DNA from: Desulfobacteraceae bacterium
GTDB lineage: Bacteria; Desulfobacterota; Desulfobacteria; Desulfobacterales; UBA5852
NCBI GenBank assembly: GCA_014237395.1
Contig: JABZFP010000043.1
Span: 124,001-188,000, forward strand
Direction: 5' to 3'
Length of the DNA: 64,000 bases
Shown: positions 26,209 through 34,536 of the stretch, one piece after another
Position numbering within the stretch: position 1 is the first letter of the stretch
Layout: every line of letters starts with the position of its first letter
Notes under the pieces: model-generated
The model's database searches: none
Seen by the model: only the letters and a program-made list of their open reading frames with translations
What the model was told of the DNA's origin: nothing
Translations under genes and position numbers: made by a program

Positions 26209-26501
26209 TTTACCATTATAGAAATGGTTACGAATATTTCAATGGTAACACGGTGATTGGCAGCAGATTGGATTATATTGGTGTCAATGAGCAATGCGGG
26301 TTTGCGGATATTTATCGATCCACTGGCCAAGCGTGGTGTCATCGGAGAAGATCACCGGGAGCCAGCATTTGAAATAAGGTCCCTGAGTGCCCATCAGCCT
26401 TTTTTCATAAGGATACCCTATACTGCCGGGTTACTTATTATAGAGGACGAACGTGTCGTTGATTGTCAGGGAACCTTAGAGTGCGAAGTAAGGGCGGTGC
26501 G

Positions 26502-26681
26502 TTAAAAGACCGGAAATGCGAAATAGTCATAGACCTTTTCAATGAATCGACGGTAGAATCGAACCACCTCCACATAATGGGCGTTCCATAACGCCGGCGC
26601 CGATAAGCGGACGTTGTCGAGGGGGGCACGGTTATAGCCCGGCACCGGATAAAGACAATCGGCATTCAGTTGTTTGAACAT
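26502..26681 (-). CDS. Small hypothetical protein
   Basis: 59 residues starting at an ATG with AAAAAAGGAG five bases upstream. It is rich in Tyr, Phe and Arg (YVEVVRFYRRFIEKVYDYFAF). The same frame stays open upstream to 27026, but that extension has no ribosome site. No family is recognised; the ribosome site is the main support. Confidence 0.4.
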   Translation of the reverse strand: MFKQLNADCLYPVPGYNRAPLDNVRLSAPALWNAHYVEVVRFYRRFIEKVYDYFAFPVF

Positions 26682-27224
26682 GAGGGCTCCTTTTTTATCA
26701 GCTCTAAACCGTTGGACAAAAGGCGGTGGAAGTACCGCGTTAAAAGATAATTCAAATGTTGTGCCACGATCTGCGGAAAGTAAAAACAACTGAAATTGTT
26801 GATATATTCGATGTCTTGGATAAAGGCTGGGATGACGAATCCGTAGGGAAATCGCTACACCGATGGTGTCATAAAGATCATCGTCCCTGTTAAGATGCTG
26901 GAATGAAATGGATTTTTTAAGTAAATTGCCGTGTAGGGCTAACCCTTCGACGCTTTTCGATGCACGACGCGAATCGGCGGTTGTCGCCCATGCCTGGGAA
27001 AGATGCGCGCACAGTACCCATTCCATCTGAGACAGCCATGGTCTTTAAATGACAGAAACCGCAGCAAGAACTGATCTTCCCTTGCAGCCGGCAGCCCTGA
27101 AGGCCGGCGTTGGCTGTCGCCGTGTGGGCCGGGGTTGGTGACAAATGGTCCTTATGGGCGTATAGTCCTGCATTCGTGCGTTATGCTTTGAACTTCTGCC
27201 ATCGATGGTCGCAAAGGAATTTGT
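26682..27224. other. Gene-poor stretch
   Basis: 543 bases without a convincing gene. The open frame opposite the small hypothetical protein has no start site. The last 60 bases lead into the Nudix gene. Confidence 0.4.
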
Positions 27225-28049
27225 ATGCTGCTGGATGATCCTGCAACCCTGCCGGCAAACATCCAACGCGCTTTGCAAGCGGAGGCCAACCCGCATCCGC
27301 CTTGGGATGACGGCCAGTCCATCCATAATGGCTTGTCCGTGGTCCTCCTGCTGTTGGGGGTATGTCCTCCGGCGCCCCATAAACCTGCGGAACCGTGCCT
27401 TATCCTCAACAAACGATCTTCCAAGGTGCGCCAGCCCGGCGATATCTGTTGCCCCGGTGGGGGGATTGCCCCGCGCCGTGACCGCTTAGGGGCCCATTTG
27501 CTTCGACTGCCCGGAACACCGTTGCGAAAGTGGATCTATTATCGTTTTTGGCGGCGGCGGGCACCGCAAGGCATGTCGCGACTGCGCCTGCTGCTGGCCA
27601 CGGCCTTGCGCGAAGGGGCGGAGGAAATGCGATTGAACCCCCTGGGCGTTGGGTTTCAAGGCATGCTGCCGCCTGAGCATCTGGTCATGTTCAACCGCAC
27701 GATCTATCCCATGGTGGGATGGGTCCAGCGGCAGCAGCGGTTTTTCCCCAATTGGGAAGTGGAGCGGATTGTCCGGATTCCGGTACGCGCCTTACTGGTG
27801 CCGACCGACTACATCCGATTGCGCCTGACGATGGCCCATCACGAGCCGGCGAAGGAAGGCGGCACTGGGCGTGAATTTGCGGCCTTTCGCTACCGGTCAC
27901 CGGCGGGCGTCGAAATTTTATGGGGAGCGACCTATCGCATCGTGATGGCCTTTCTCCAGCGTGTCTTCAACTTTTTGCCGCCTAAGATGGAAAACGGGCC
28001 GGTCGTCGAGAAACTTTTGACGGCGTCATACCTGACGGGCGAAGGTTAA
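27225..28049 (+). CDS. Nudix hydrolase with interrupted Nudix box
   Basis: 274 residues; AAGGA lies six bases before the ATG. The core resembles CoA-diphosphatase-type Nudix enzymes (KVRQPGDICCPGGGI at 67-81), but the rest of the box, ATALREGAEEMRL, appears only at residues 125-137. About 40 residues lie between, including RKWIYYRFWRRRAPQGM. The metal-binding REGAEE is intact. It probably hydrolyses a nucleoside-diphosphate-linked compound; the insert could alter the substrate or tether the enzyme to membranes. Confidence 0.8.
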   Translation: MLLDDPATLPANIQRALQAEANPHPPWDDGQSIHNGLSVVLLLLGVCPPAPHKPAEPCLILNKRSSKVRQPGDICCPGGGIAPRRDRLGAHLLRLPGTPLRKWIYYRFWRRRAPQGMSRLRLLLATALREGAEEMRLNPLGVGFQGMLPPEHLVMFNRTIYPMVGWVQRQQRFFPNWEVERIVRIPVRALLVPTDYIRLRLTMAHHEPAKEGGTGREFAAFRYRSPAGVEILWGATYRIVMAFLQRVFNFLPPKMENGPVVEKLLTASYLTGEG

Positions 28050-28102
28050 AACGCCCCATCCTTTTCATGTCCGGTGGGAAGGAGACAATGCGGGAGGTGG
28101 AC

Positions 28103-28921
28103 ATGATCTATGGCGCCATGAATTTTCCGATACGACCGGTGCTCGACGAGATCCATGCCATCGGCACGTTGGGGTTTGACTATGTGGAGCTGGCCATGGA
28201 TGCGCCGGAGGCGCACTACATCAGTCTCCGTAATCAGCGCGATGCAATTCACAATGCCCTTGCGCAGTACGGCATGTCGCTGATCTGTCATTTGCCGACG
28301 TTCATCCATACGGCGGACCTGACGGAAAGTATCCGCGCGGCATCGCGGCATGAACTGCTCAATTCCCTTACGGTCGCCGCCGAGCTCGGTGCGCGCAAGG
28401 TGGTTTTGCACCCCAGTTTCATTGGTGGCATGGGGCGTAACGCCCTGGAATTATCAAAGCATTACGCAATCGAGTGTCTGGACGCCGTGGCTCATCAGGC
28501 GGATAAGATCGGTGTGCGGGTATGCCTGGAAAACCTCTTTGCACGGTTGACGCCGTTCACCACGCCGGAGGATTTTGCCATCGTCTTTGAAAAATGGCCG
28601 CCGATGGCCATGACCCTGGATATCGGTCATGCCTTTATCGATGGCCATGGCATGGACCGTATTCTGGCGTTTATCCGACAGTTCGGTGAGCGGATTCAGC
28701 ACGTTCATATCAGTGACAATTTCGGACAGCGGGACGAACACCTGGCGGTTGGTGACGGTGCCATCGATTTCGTGATGCTGATCGAGGCCCTGCGCCAAAT
28801 CCCTTACGATGATACCATGACGCTCGAAATCTTTACACCGGACCGGAACGACCTCGTCCGCAGCCGGAACATCCTGCAGGAAATGTGCGGTCATCCCATC
28901 TTGAAACATGAAATCATATGA
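28103..28921 (+). CDS. Xylose isomerase-like TIM-barrel (sugar phosphate isomerase/epimerase family)
   Basis: 272 residues from the ATG at 28103, which has GGGAGG five bases upstream; an ATG 15 bases earlier is also possible. Strands and metal-ligand positions match the AP-endonuclease-2/IolE-type fold: FDYVELAMD, VVLHPSF, VRVCLENLF, LTLDIGHAF, QHVHISDNFG and MTLEIF. Metal ligands would be E near the ENL motif, D/H in DIGH and H in HVHISD. The substrate is unknown. An iron-box-like dyad begins right after its stop. Confidence 0.85.
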   Translation: MIYGAMNFPIRPVLDEIHAIGTLGFDYVELAMDAPEAHYISLRNQRDAIHNALAQYGMSLICHLPTFIHTADLTESIRAASRHELLNSLTVAAELGARKVVLHPSFIGGMGRNALELSKHYAIECLDAVAHQADKIGVRVCLENLFARLTPFTTPEDFAIVFEKWPPMAMTLDIGHAFIDGHGMDRILAFIRQFGERIQHVHISDNFGQRDEHLAVGDGAIDFVMLIEALRQIPYDDTMTLEIFTPDRNDLVRSRNILQEMCGHPILKHEII

Positions 28922-28937
28922 GATAATGATTATTATC
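28922..28937. promoter_or_regulatory. Fur-box-like dyad
   Basis: GATAAT-GATT-ATTATC, a perfect 6-bp dyad containing the GATAAT unit of Fur operators. It lies one base past the TIM-barrel stop and 211 bp before the rhodanese-rubrerythrin gene. It could also simply be a short 3' hairpin. Confidence 0.35.
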
Positions 28938-29148
28938 TAAAGATGCAATCGATGCGGACCTGGCGCCCCCGCTTTTTCGTGTTGATGTACCATGTCAGGC
29001 AACCGTTCCGCCTCGATTCCCTCGGCAAACCCCAACAATTTGCCTTTGTCCCGAAATGGTGTCGTCAAGGCCGCTAACATGCCTTCCCGGAGCGGTCTTG
29101 ACGGCCGTGTGTGCTAATCGAAACTCATTCAGGGAAAGAGAAACTGAC

Positions 29149-29979
29149 ATGCGCTGGAAACAATTTTTTACGCCGGTTCAATCGTTCGATGCCCTCGAAG
29201 CGGATGACTACATGCGTCAAACAAATGCGGCGGCCTATACCCTGCTGGATGTGCGCCAGCCCAAAGAATACGAAGCCGAGCATCTGCCGGGCGCCAAGTT
29301 GGTGCCGCTGCCGGACCTGGGAGAGCGCATCGCGGAACTCGATGCCGCCAAACCCACCCTTGTGTACTGTGCCATCGGTGGCCGCAGTCGGATCGCTGCG
29401 CAAATGCTTGCCAGTAAAGGCTTTAAGGAAGTCTATAACCTTTCCGGCGGCATCAAGGCCTGGGCCAGTAAAAAAGCGGTCGGAAAAGAAGATGTGGGCC
29501 TGAGCCTCTTCTCGGGAAAAGAGTCTCCCGTCGAAACCCTTGTGGTGGCTTATTCGTTAGAGGCTGGTTTGCGCGACTTTTACCTCTCGATGGCGGCTGA
29601 AGTCGATGATGTCAAAACGACGGCCCTGTTTCGAAAATTATCCGACATCGAGGTGAAACACCAGGATCGTATTTTTGAAGAATTCATGCGGGTGACCCGT
29701 GGTTCAATGGATCGGGCCGCATTTGAAAAGCAAATGGTGGCGCCGCAAATGGAGGGAGGGCTGAGCACGGATGAATATCTGGCAATCTATCAGCCCGACA
29801 TGACCGTTCCCCTGGAAGTCATTTCGCTGGCCATGGCAATCGAAGCCCAGGCGCTGGACCTTTACCAGCGGGCAGGGGATCGCGCCGAGACGGAAGAGAA
29901 CAAAATCGCCCTGTTAAAGATTGCCGATGAAGAAAGGGCGCATCTGGCGCAACTGGGCCGATTGGTGGAATCCCTTTAA
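29149..29979 (+). CDS. Rhodanese-rubrerythrin-like fusion protein
   Basis: 276 residues from ATG 29149. Residues 15-112 form a rhodanese domain, with the active-site loop CAIGGRSR (Cys near 77) and the DVRQPKEYEAEHLPGA signature. Residues 125-276 form a ferritin-like four-helix bundle: EAGLRDFYLSMA, the ExxH of DIEVKHQDRIFEEF, then AIEAQALDLYQRAGD and ADEERAHLAQL. These supply the Glu and His ligands of a di-iron site. Such fusions probably link sulfur transfer or sulfide handling to peroxide reduction in anaerobes. There is no C-terminal rubredoxin domain; a separate mini-rubredoxin gene lies at 32.5 kb. Confidence 0.93.
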   Translation: MRWKQFFTPVQSFDALEADDYMRQTNAAAYTLLDVRQPKEYEAEHLPGAKLVPLPDLGERIAELDAAKPTLVYCAIGGRSRIAAQMLASKGFKEVYNLSGGIKAWASKKAVGKEDVGLSLFSGKESPVETLVVAYSLEAGLRDFYLSMAAEVDDVKTTALFRKLSDIEVKHQDRIFEEFMRVTRGSMDRAAFEKQMVAPQMEGGLSTDEYLAIYQPDMTVPLEVISLAMAIEAQALDLYQRAGDRAETEENKIALLKIADEERAHLAQLGRLVESL

Positions 29980-30068
29980 CAGCGTTGGTGCGGCAGAATC
30001 CGAGGGCAGGTTTTGCCGCGCTTGCATGGCGCGCCGGAATCGGCACCTGTTGTCATCGGCCACCGTCG

Positions 30069-30779
30069 TCACAGGGTGACACCCATTTGGCGGAATTCTT
30101 CTTTGATGAAAGCCCCCCAGCCGCGATTCGCCCGTGGATTGGCCGGGCTGGGATGCGTGATCTGGCCGATCGTGGTATCCAGTTCGCCGGCCGCGGCTTT
30201 AACGCGTCGGGCGGCAAACGCCCCGATGCCCACCGCAAAGCGAGGGGCGATAAACGCTAGCGTATCGTGCAATGCGCGGTCGCAGGCCTTTATCAGGGGC
30301 GTGCGTTCCGCCACCGGTAGCTTATCGGGGGTACGGTTGCGCCCCCCGGCCTCGAAGAACAGCAGCGGGCAGTAGTTGATGACAAAGAAGCGCGTGAAAA
30401 ACGTCTCCGCCGCTCCAAACGTCTCCTGTGCCCATCCCCAAAGCCGCCGACCGCTGACTTCACTCCGGGCGCATGCTAACCCTTCGACAGGGCGCTTGGG
30501 ATGCTCGTGAGCCGGTTTCCCGACGGGGGCATCGATCTTCATCCATTCTCTGACCGCCGAAACCTCACCAAACGGGATACCGGTTTGCGCCATGCCCCAT
30601 GGTCCGGGATTCATGCCCACCAGGACAATTTCCACTGGTGCGCGCCCATAGGTTTTGAGGTACCGGTCGTAAGGACGACGGGCATAAACAAGGGGGTTGT
30701 AGACATGGGTAACCGGAGGCTGGAAGACGAGAGGTTCGAGGTCCTTGATCAATCGATTGGTAATGCTTGTCAGATTCAA
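30069..30779 (-). CDS. SMUG1-type uracil-DNA glycosylase
   Basis: 236 residues. Motif 1 is GMNPGPWGMAQTGIPFGE and motif 2 is HPSPANPRANRGW, both distinctive of the single-strand-selective SMUG1 branch of the uracil-DNA glycosylases. The middle holds NYCPLLFFEAGGRNRTPDKLP. It removes uracil and some oxidised pyrimidines from DNA. The only start in reach is a TTG at 30779 with a weak ribosome site. It lies 70 bases after the THEP1 gene on the same strand. Confidence 0.92.
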   Translation of the reverse strand: MNLTSITNRLIKDLEPLVFQPPVTHVYNPLVYARRPYDRYLKTYGRAPVEIVLVGMNPGPWGMAQTGIPFGEVSAVREWMKIDAPVGKPAHEHPKRPVEGLACARSEVSGRRLWGWAQETFGAAETFFTRFFVINYCPLLFFEAGGRNRTPDKLPVAERTPLIKACDRALHDTLAFIAPRFAVGIGAFAARRVKAAAGELDTTIGQITHPSPANPRANRGWGAFIKEEFRQMGVTL

Positions 30780-30848
30780 TGAATTCGCTTTCTTTCGCTG
30801 GCGGGCGGCAACGGGATGGCCGGGTTTCGACGGGATGCCGCCGGCGGC

Positions 30849-31367
30849 TCACAGCAAGTAGCCGAGGATGTCGGGCAGGATGTGATCCCGGTTTTCCCAT
30901 GTCAAGGTGCGCAGGTCCACATCCCATCGTTCTTTGACCTCGGCGATAAACCCTCCGCCGCGATAGGCGACCGTGGCGATGGCTTTTTTTTCGGAGGCCA
31001 GGACCGACTGGACGATCGTGCGAAACACGGCTGAGAAACATTCCATTTTCCCAATCTCGTCGATAACGATGACGTCAACACCGGGTTCGAGAAATCGGAT
31101 GGTCTTCAGGAAACGTTCAAATCCAGCAATATCGACCCCATATTTTCCGACCCTGAAAGGGCTTTTGACGTCCACATGGGACAAAAGGGCCGTTTGTCCA
31201 TTCAGGCCAACCAGTTCGAATCCCAGCCGTTCGCCATTATGACGGATTTCCCGCGTCGAAAAGCCCGCCAGCTTGTGAGGGCCGAGGGCGTCGCATACCA
31301 TGCGGATCAGGGTGCTTTTCCCAATTCCGGGTGGGCCGGTGATCAACAAATTGTCCGCTATGGTCAT
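30849..31367 (-). CDS. THEP1-type nucleoside-triphosphatase
   Basis: 172 residues from the ATG at 31367, which has CCGGAG eight bases upstream; two earlier ATGs lack a site. Walker A is TGPPGIGKST and Walker B is VIVIDEIGKME, followed by the family's F-x-x-x-V-R-x-x-L-like stretch (FRTIVQSVLASEKKAIATV). The THEP1 family hydrolyses NTPs, mainly ATP and GTP, in vitro; its cellular role is open. It is probably co-transcribed with the uracil-DNA glycosylase. Confidence 0.9.
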   Translation of the reverse strand: MTIADNLLITGPPGIGKSTLIRMVCDALGPHKLAGFSTREIRHNGERLGFELVGLNGQTALLSHVDVKSPFRVGKYGVDIAGFERFLKTIRFLEPGVDVIVIDEIGKMECFSAVFRTIVQSVLASEKKAIATVAYRGGGFIAEVKERWDVDLRTLTWENRDHILPDILGYLL

Positions 31368-31958
31368 GGCGTGTTCTCCGGCAACGATGGCGAGTGACAT
31401 CGCTTTCTCAGACGACACCGTTGGCGATAGAGGCGGGATTTAGCTGTTGGTGCTGGCATAGAAAGTACCGATGGCTTCCCGAAGCGACGGATCGCGCTGC
31501 TCTGCCTGCCGGCAAGTGTCTGATCACATCATTTAAAAACATAGCACGCGCTGTTGCTTCAATGAAACCCCAATTTTTAAAGTTGTATTACAGGAGGTGT
31601 TCGCCTCCGGGAGTGCTCGCAGTCGATGCTTTCCCGTGTGGCAGCCGCCGGGGTGGAGGATGATCGGCATGCCATTGAGGCCCAAAATGGTTTTCGTTCG
31701 TGGCAAAATTTACCGTCTTTGTGGGAAATAATATGCCAAGTGAGAAATCTATTACCGGGAATACCCCTCTATCTATGCTATTCAGTGGGTGTCGACCCCA
31801 ATATGTGGTGTGCATGTTTTTTGCATTGTATCTCGAGCGGGATTCAACGTTGATCCTTATTTACCGCTTGCGGAAAACAAATTCCGCACAAGCCGCACGA
31901 AACCGAACGCGTGCAGCGGTTGTCAGGACCTGCGGAAACGAACCGTTAAGGGCCACCA
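31368..31958. other. Gene-poor stretch with a strong but sequestered ribosome site
   Basis: About 590 bases with no confident gene. At 31590-31608 a perfect AGGAGG is part of a GGAGG-TGTTCG-CCTCC hairpin. Short frames downstream (31626-31853 and 31700-32014) look random and lack their own ribosome sites. Confidence 0.4.
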
Positions 31959-32360
31959 ATGGGAAATGTAATTCCATTCTACCGAAAATTTCATGTTCTC
32001 TTCGTGGAAAATGACTGGGTGATTCGTCAAATATTGACGGAACATTTCGCTCATGACCCCAACTGCCATATGGTCAGCTTCGCCAATCCTGAAAAAGCGG
32101 TGTCCTATTTGCATCAGGGATGTGGTGCGAACCGCATTTTTTCGAATATCCATTTAGGTGAGAGCAGCGGGATAGACCTGTCTTCAGGATTTGATTGGAA
32201 ATATCGGATTGAACTGGCCATAGCCCCCGGATATGACGCCGAGGAGGATCGCTTTCGCGCCATCGAAGCCGGGCGGGGGTTTTTTCGCGTTAAACCCTAT
32301 CGCTACTATGAACTTTTACACCTCGTTCACCATACGATGAGTCACTCATCCTCGCAATGA
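31959..32360 (+). CDS. Degenerate receiver-domain protein (pseudo-receiver)
   Basis: 133 residues, receiver domain only. The acidic patch is kept (VLFVENDW, E17/D19) and so is the lysine (VKPY, K112). The phosphoacceptor position in IFSNIHLG is N63 in place of Asp, and the conserved Thr/Ser is Ala (LAIAPG). It therefore cannot be phosphorylated in the standard way and may act as a constitutive or ligand-controlled switch. No kinase is adjacent. The family call rests on the alignment of these motif positions. Confidence 0.68.
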   Translation: MGNVIPFYRKFHVLFVENDWVIRQILTEHFAHDPNCHMVSFANPEKAVSYLHQGCGANRIFSNIHLGESSGIDLSSGFDWKYRIELAIAPGYDAEEDRFRAIEAGRGFFRVKPYRYYELLHLVHHTMSHSSSQ

Positions 32361-32487
32361 TACCCGTCGTCTTTATTGCAACCGGTGGTGATGGCGACTG
32401 GGCCTGAATCATCTGCCAGCGACCTTTTCTTGTCGACATGATTGACGGCGGCATGTGGCTGAGCAATGCTCATTTGTCGCCTTGATG

Positions 32488-32616
32488 TCAGACCGCCTCC
32501 GAAGGTGGTGTGAGAAGTTCAAACAATGTTGCGGGAGCAGCGCACACCGGACAACGATAGGGCGGTTTATCGCCGTCGTGAATATAACCGCAGATGATGC
32601 AACGCCAGCGCTTCAT
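32488..32616 (-). CDS. Mini-rubredoxin (42 residues)
   Basis: A very short gene with two CxxC knuckles: C6xxC9G and C22PxC25 (MKRWRCIICGYIHDGD, then YRCPVCAAP). This is the fold of the C-terminal rubredoxin-like domain of rubrerythrin, here encoded alone. GAGAGGG lies upstream of the ATG. It would bind one iron and pass electrons to oxygen- or peroxide-reducing proteins such as the rubrerythrin-like proteins encoded in this window. Confidence 0.85.
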   Translation of the reverse strand: MKRWRCIICGYIHDGDKPPYRCPVCAAPATLFELLTPPSEAV

Positions 32617-32837
32617 TCGACACCCTCTCAAAAAATCACCGTTTCCACATCTTGATCTTCAGGTCCTTACGTTTCATCATCCGATAGGCCAATTTCCCTC
32701 GTGATGCAAGGCCTGCCAAGCATCACCACTCCCAACCGGGCGGCGCGATGCGAAAGGTCTTGCCTGCGGTCGTGATGTTGTGGTGTCCTGCATAGCGGCG
32801 CGCGACCGATTCCTTGGCCCGATACGGAGGAGATCAA

Positions 32838-33083
32838 TTGGATGCCGTCATGCCGATTCAGGTGGAATGCTATGCGGGCCATCGCGGCGAGGAAACACCG
32901 CGACGGATGCAAATCGGGGACCGTCGGTTGGAAGTGATCGCGATTCTTGATCGCTGGCTGGCCCCGGAGCACCGCTATTTCAAATGCGAAACAGCTGAAG
33001 GGGCCCAATGGATTATCCGCCATGACACCCTGGCCGATCAGTGGGAGCTGACCTATTTCAAACAAGCGTCATTTCCACCCTGA
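32838..33083 (+). CDS. Small conserved-looking protein of unknown function
   Basis: 81 residues from TTG 32838 (GGAGGAGA upstream); an ATG four codons later is the alternative. The text is protein-like and compact: VECYAGHRGEETPRRMQIGDRRLEVIAILDRWLAPEHRYFKCETAEGAQWIIRHD. It suggests a small beta barrel with a W-containing strand pair. The spacing and codon use are those of real genes here. I recognise no characterised family. Confidence 0.7.
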   Translation: MDAVMPIQVECYAGHRGEETPRRMQIGDRRLEVIAILDRWLAPEHRYFKCETAEGAQWIIRHDTLADQWELTYFKQASFPP

Positions 33084-33418
33084 CGCCAGCCATCTTTATC
33101 GGGTGGTGATGATCACTCATTTGCCCGCATTCACGGATGCCCCCCCGCGTTATTTTAACAGATGCGCGGTGGACCGGCCAGCCTCCCTTGCTCCTCGCCA
33201 GTGCCATTATTGGCTAAAGCATCCCCCGCAACCCGCCGATAACTCTTCCAGACGTTTCCAGGGTGTTCAGGCCTTTTCCCGTTTAGGTCGTCTATTTTTC
33301 TAACCGTCAAAGGTGGGGACGGGTTGGCAATGGTCGATCCGACCTGGTTGCAGCGCGGACCCGCTTGAACGATTCAGGCGACAACCAATACACCCGGACA
33401 GCATCCGATGGAGGAGCC
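33084..33418. other. Gene-free stretch
   Basis: 335 bases before the PP2C gene. A short frame at 33103-33303 has no ribosome site. Nothing else was seen. Confidence 0.45.
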
Positions 33419-34195
33419 ATGTATCACATCAAGTTTGACCACCAATCCGTCGTCGGCCATGTGCGTGACATCAACGAAGATGCCTATGCCGTCATGCATG
33501 GGAATGACGCCAGTGGATCGCTGGCCGTTGTCTGTGACGGAATGGGGGGCGTGGCCGGCGGGGAAATCGCCAGCCGGATCGTCTGTGAAACCTTTTATGA
33601 TTTTCCCATTTACCGGGACGGGATCAAACCCTTCAATGCCGGTTCCAACCGTCACCGGCTCGAACGGCTGATCCATGTCTCCAATGAAAAAATTCGCGAT
33701 TTTGTCCGCCATCATCCCCGTTACAAAGGGATGGGCACCACGGTGTCGACCCTGCTTTTCCTCGAAGATAAAATCGTTATTGCCCACGTCGGGGATTCGC
33801 GCATCTATCGTCTGCGTGACGGCGAACTCACGCTTCTGACCCGTGATCAGACATTGCGGGATCACCTGCTGCAAACCGGAAAGATTACCCCGGACGATGC
33901 GATTGGACATCCCAGCGGGCATATCCTGCTGCAAGCGGTGGGGGCTTCGGCCCAGTTAGGCCGGATTCAGTCCCGTGTTGATGACCTGGCGGCAGGCGAC
34001 CTGTTTTTGGTTTGCTCGGATGGGCTCAGTGATTTTGTTCGCGATGCGGAGATCCACGATATTCTTTCGACCAGACCCTTTACCCAGGTATGCGACGATT
34101 TGGTGCAATTGGCGCTGCAGCGCGGCGGCCATGACAACATCACGGTCATTACCGCCGCCGTGGCGGATGTTGCCATTCAACGCCAAGCCGCCTGA
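33419..34195 (+). CDS. PP2C-type serine/threonine protein phosphatase
   Basis: 258 residues; GGAGGAGCC directly before the ATG. All PP2C motifs are present: VRDINEDAY, VVCDGMGGVAGGE, GMGTTVSTLLF, HVGDSRIYRL, LVCSDGLSDFV and GGHDNITVI. The Asp residues of the DG and DN motifs bind the two metals. It is soluble. It removes phosphate from Ser/Thr-phosphorylated proteins, usually opposite a Hanks-type kinase, but no such kinase is encoded nearby. Confidence 0.95.
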   Translation: MYHIKFDHQSVVGHVRDINEDAYAVMHGNDASGSLAVVCDGMGGVAGGEIASRIVCETFYDFPIYRDGIKPFNAGSNRHRLERLIHVSNEKIRDFVRHHPRYKGMGTTVSTLLFLEDKIVIAHVGDSRIYRLRDGELTLLTRDQTLRDHLLQTGKITPDDAIGHPSGHILLQAVGASAQLGRIQSRVDDLAAGDLFLVCSDGLSDFVRDAEIHDILSTRPFTQVCDDLVQLALQRGGHDNITVITAAVADVAIQRQAA

Positions 34196-34536
34196 TTCAC
34201 CTCCCCCCTCCCGCCACCAACACACTTGGCGTGCAAGAAATCTGAGGCGACATTCATCCCAATCACGGCTGATCGATGATGATTCGGCTTACCCGCCTCC
34301 TGACACCGAATGGCCAAGGCGTGATCCTTTTTCGATACGACCATGGCGGGTCGATTCCGTCCCGGCCTCCGGACCATCCCGAATTGTTACGTCTTCTGCG
34401 AGACCCTCAACTGTTGCCCCCTGGTTCCGGGGGATTCAGATTTTTTATTGTCCGGGACCACCGGGTATAGTAGCCTGGAGCAAATTTGGACTTACTGTAA
34501 TAAAAGCCCACCCCAATTCATGAAGAGCGATTGCTT
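34196..34536. other. Gene-free stretch with possible terminator
   Basis: 341 bases between the PP2C and J-protein genes. CCCCC-TGGTTCC-GGGGG (34417-34433) is followed by a T-rich run (ATTCAGATTTTTTATT). This is a plausible intrinsic terminator of the plus-strand transcript, though 220 bases past the PP2C stop. Confidence 0.45.

Noticed and set aside
26502..27026. Upstream extension of the small 59-residue gene to 174 residues
   Set aside because: No ribosome site at the far start and the extra sequence has no protein character; the ATG at 26681 has AAAAAAGGAG before it.
31700..32014. Short plus-strand open frame upstream of the pseudo-receiver gene
   Set aside because: GTG start without a ribosome site, and it overlaps the better supported receiver gene out of frame.
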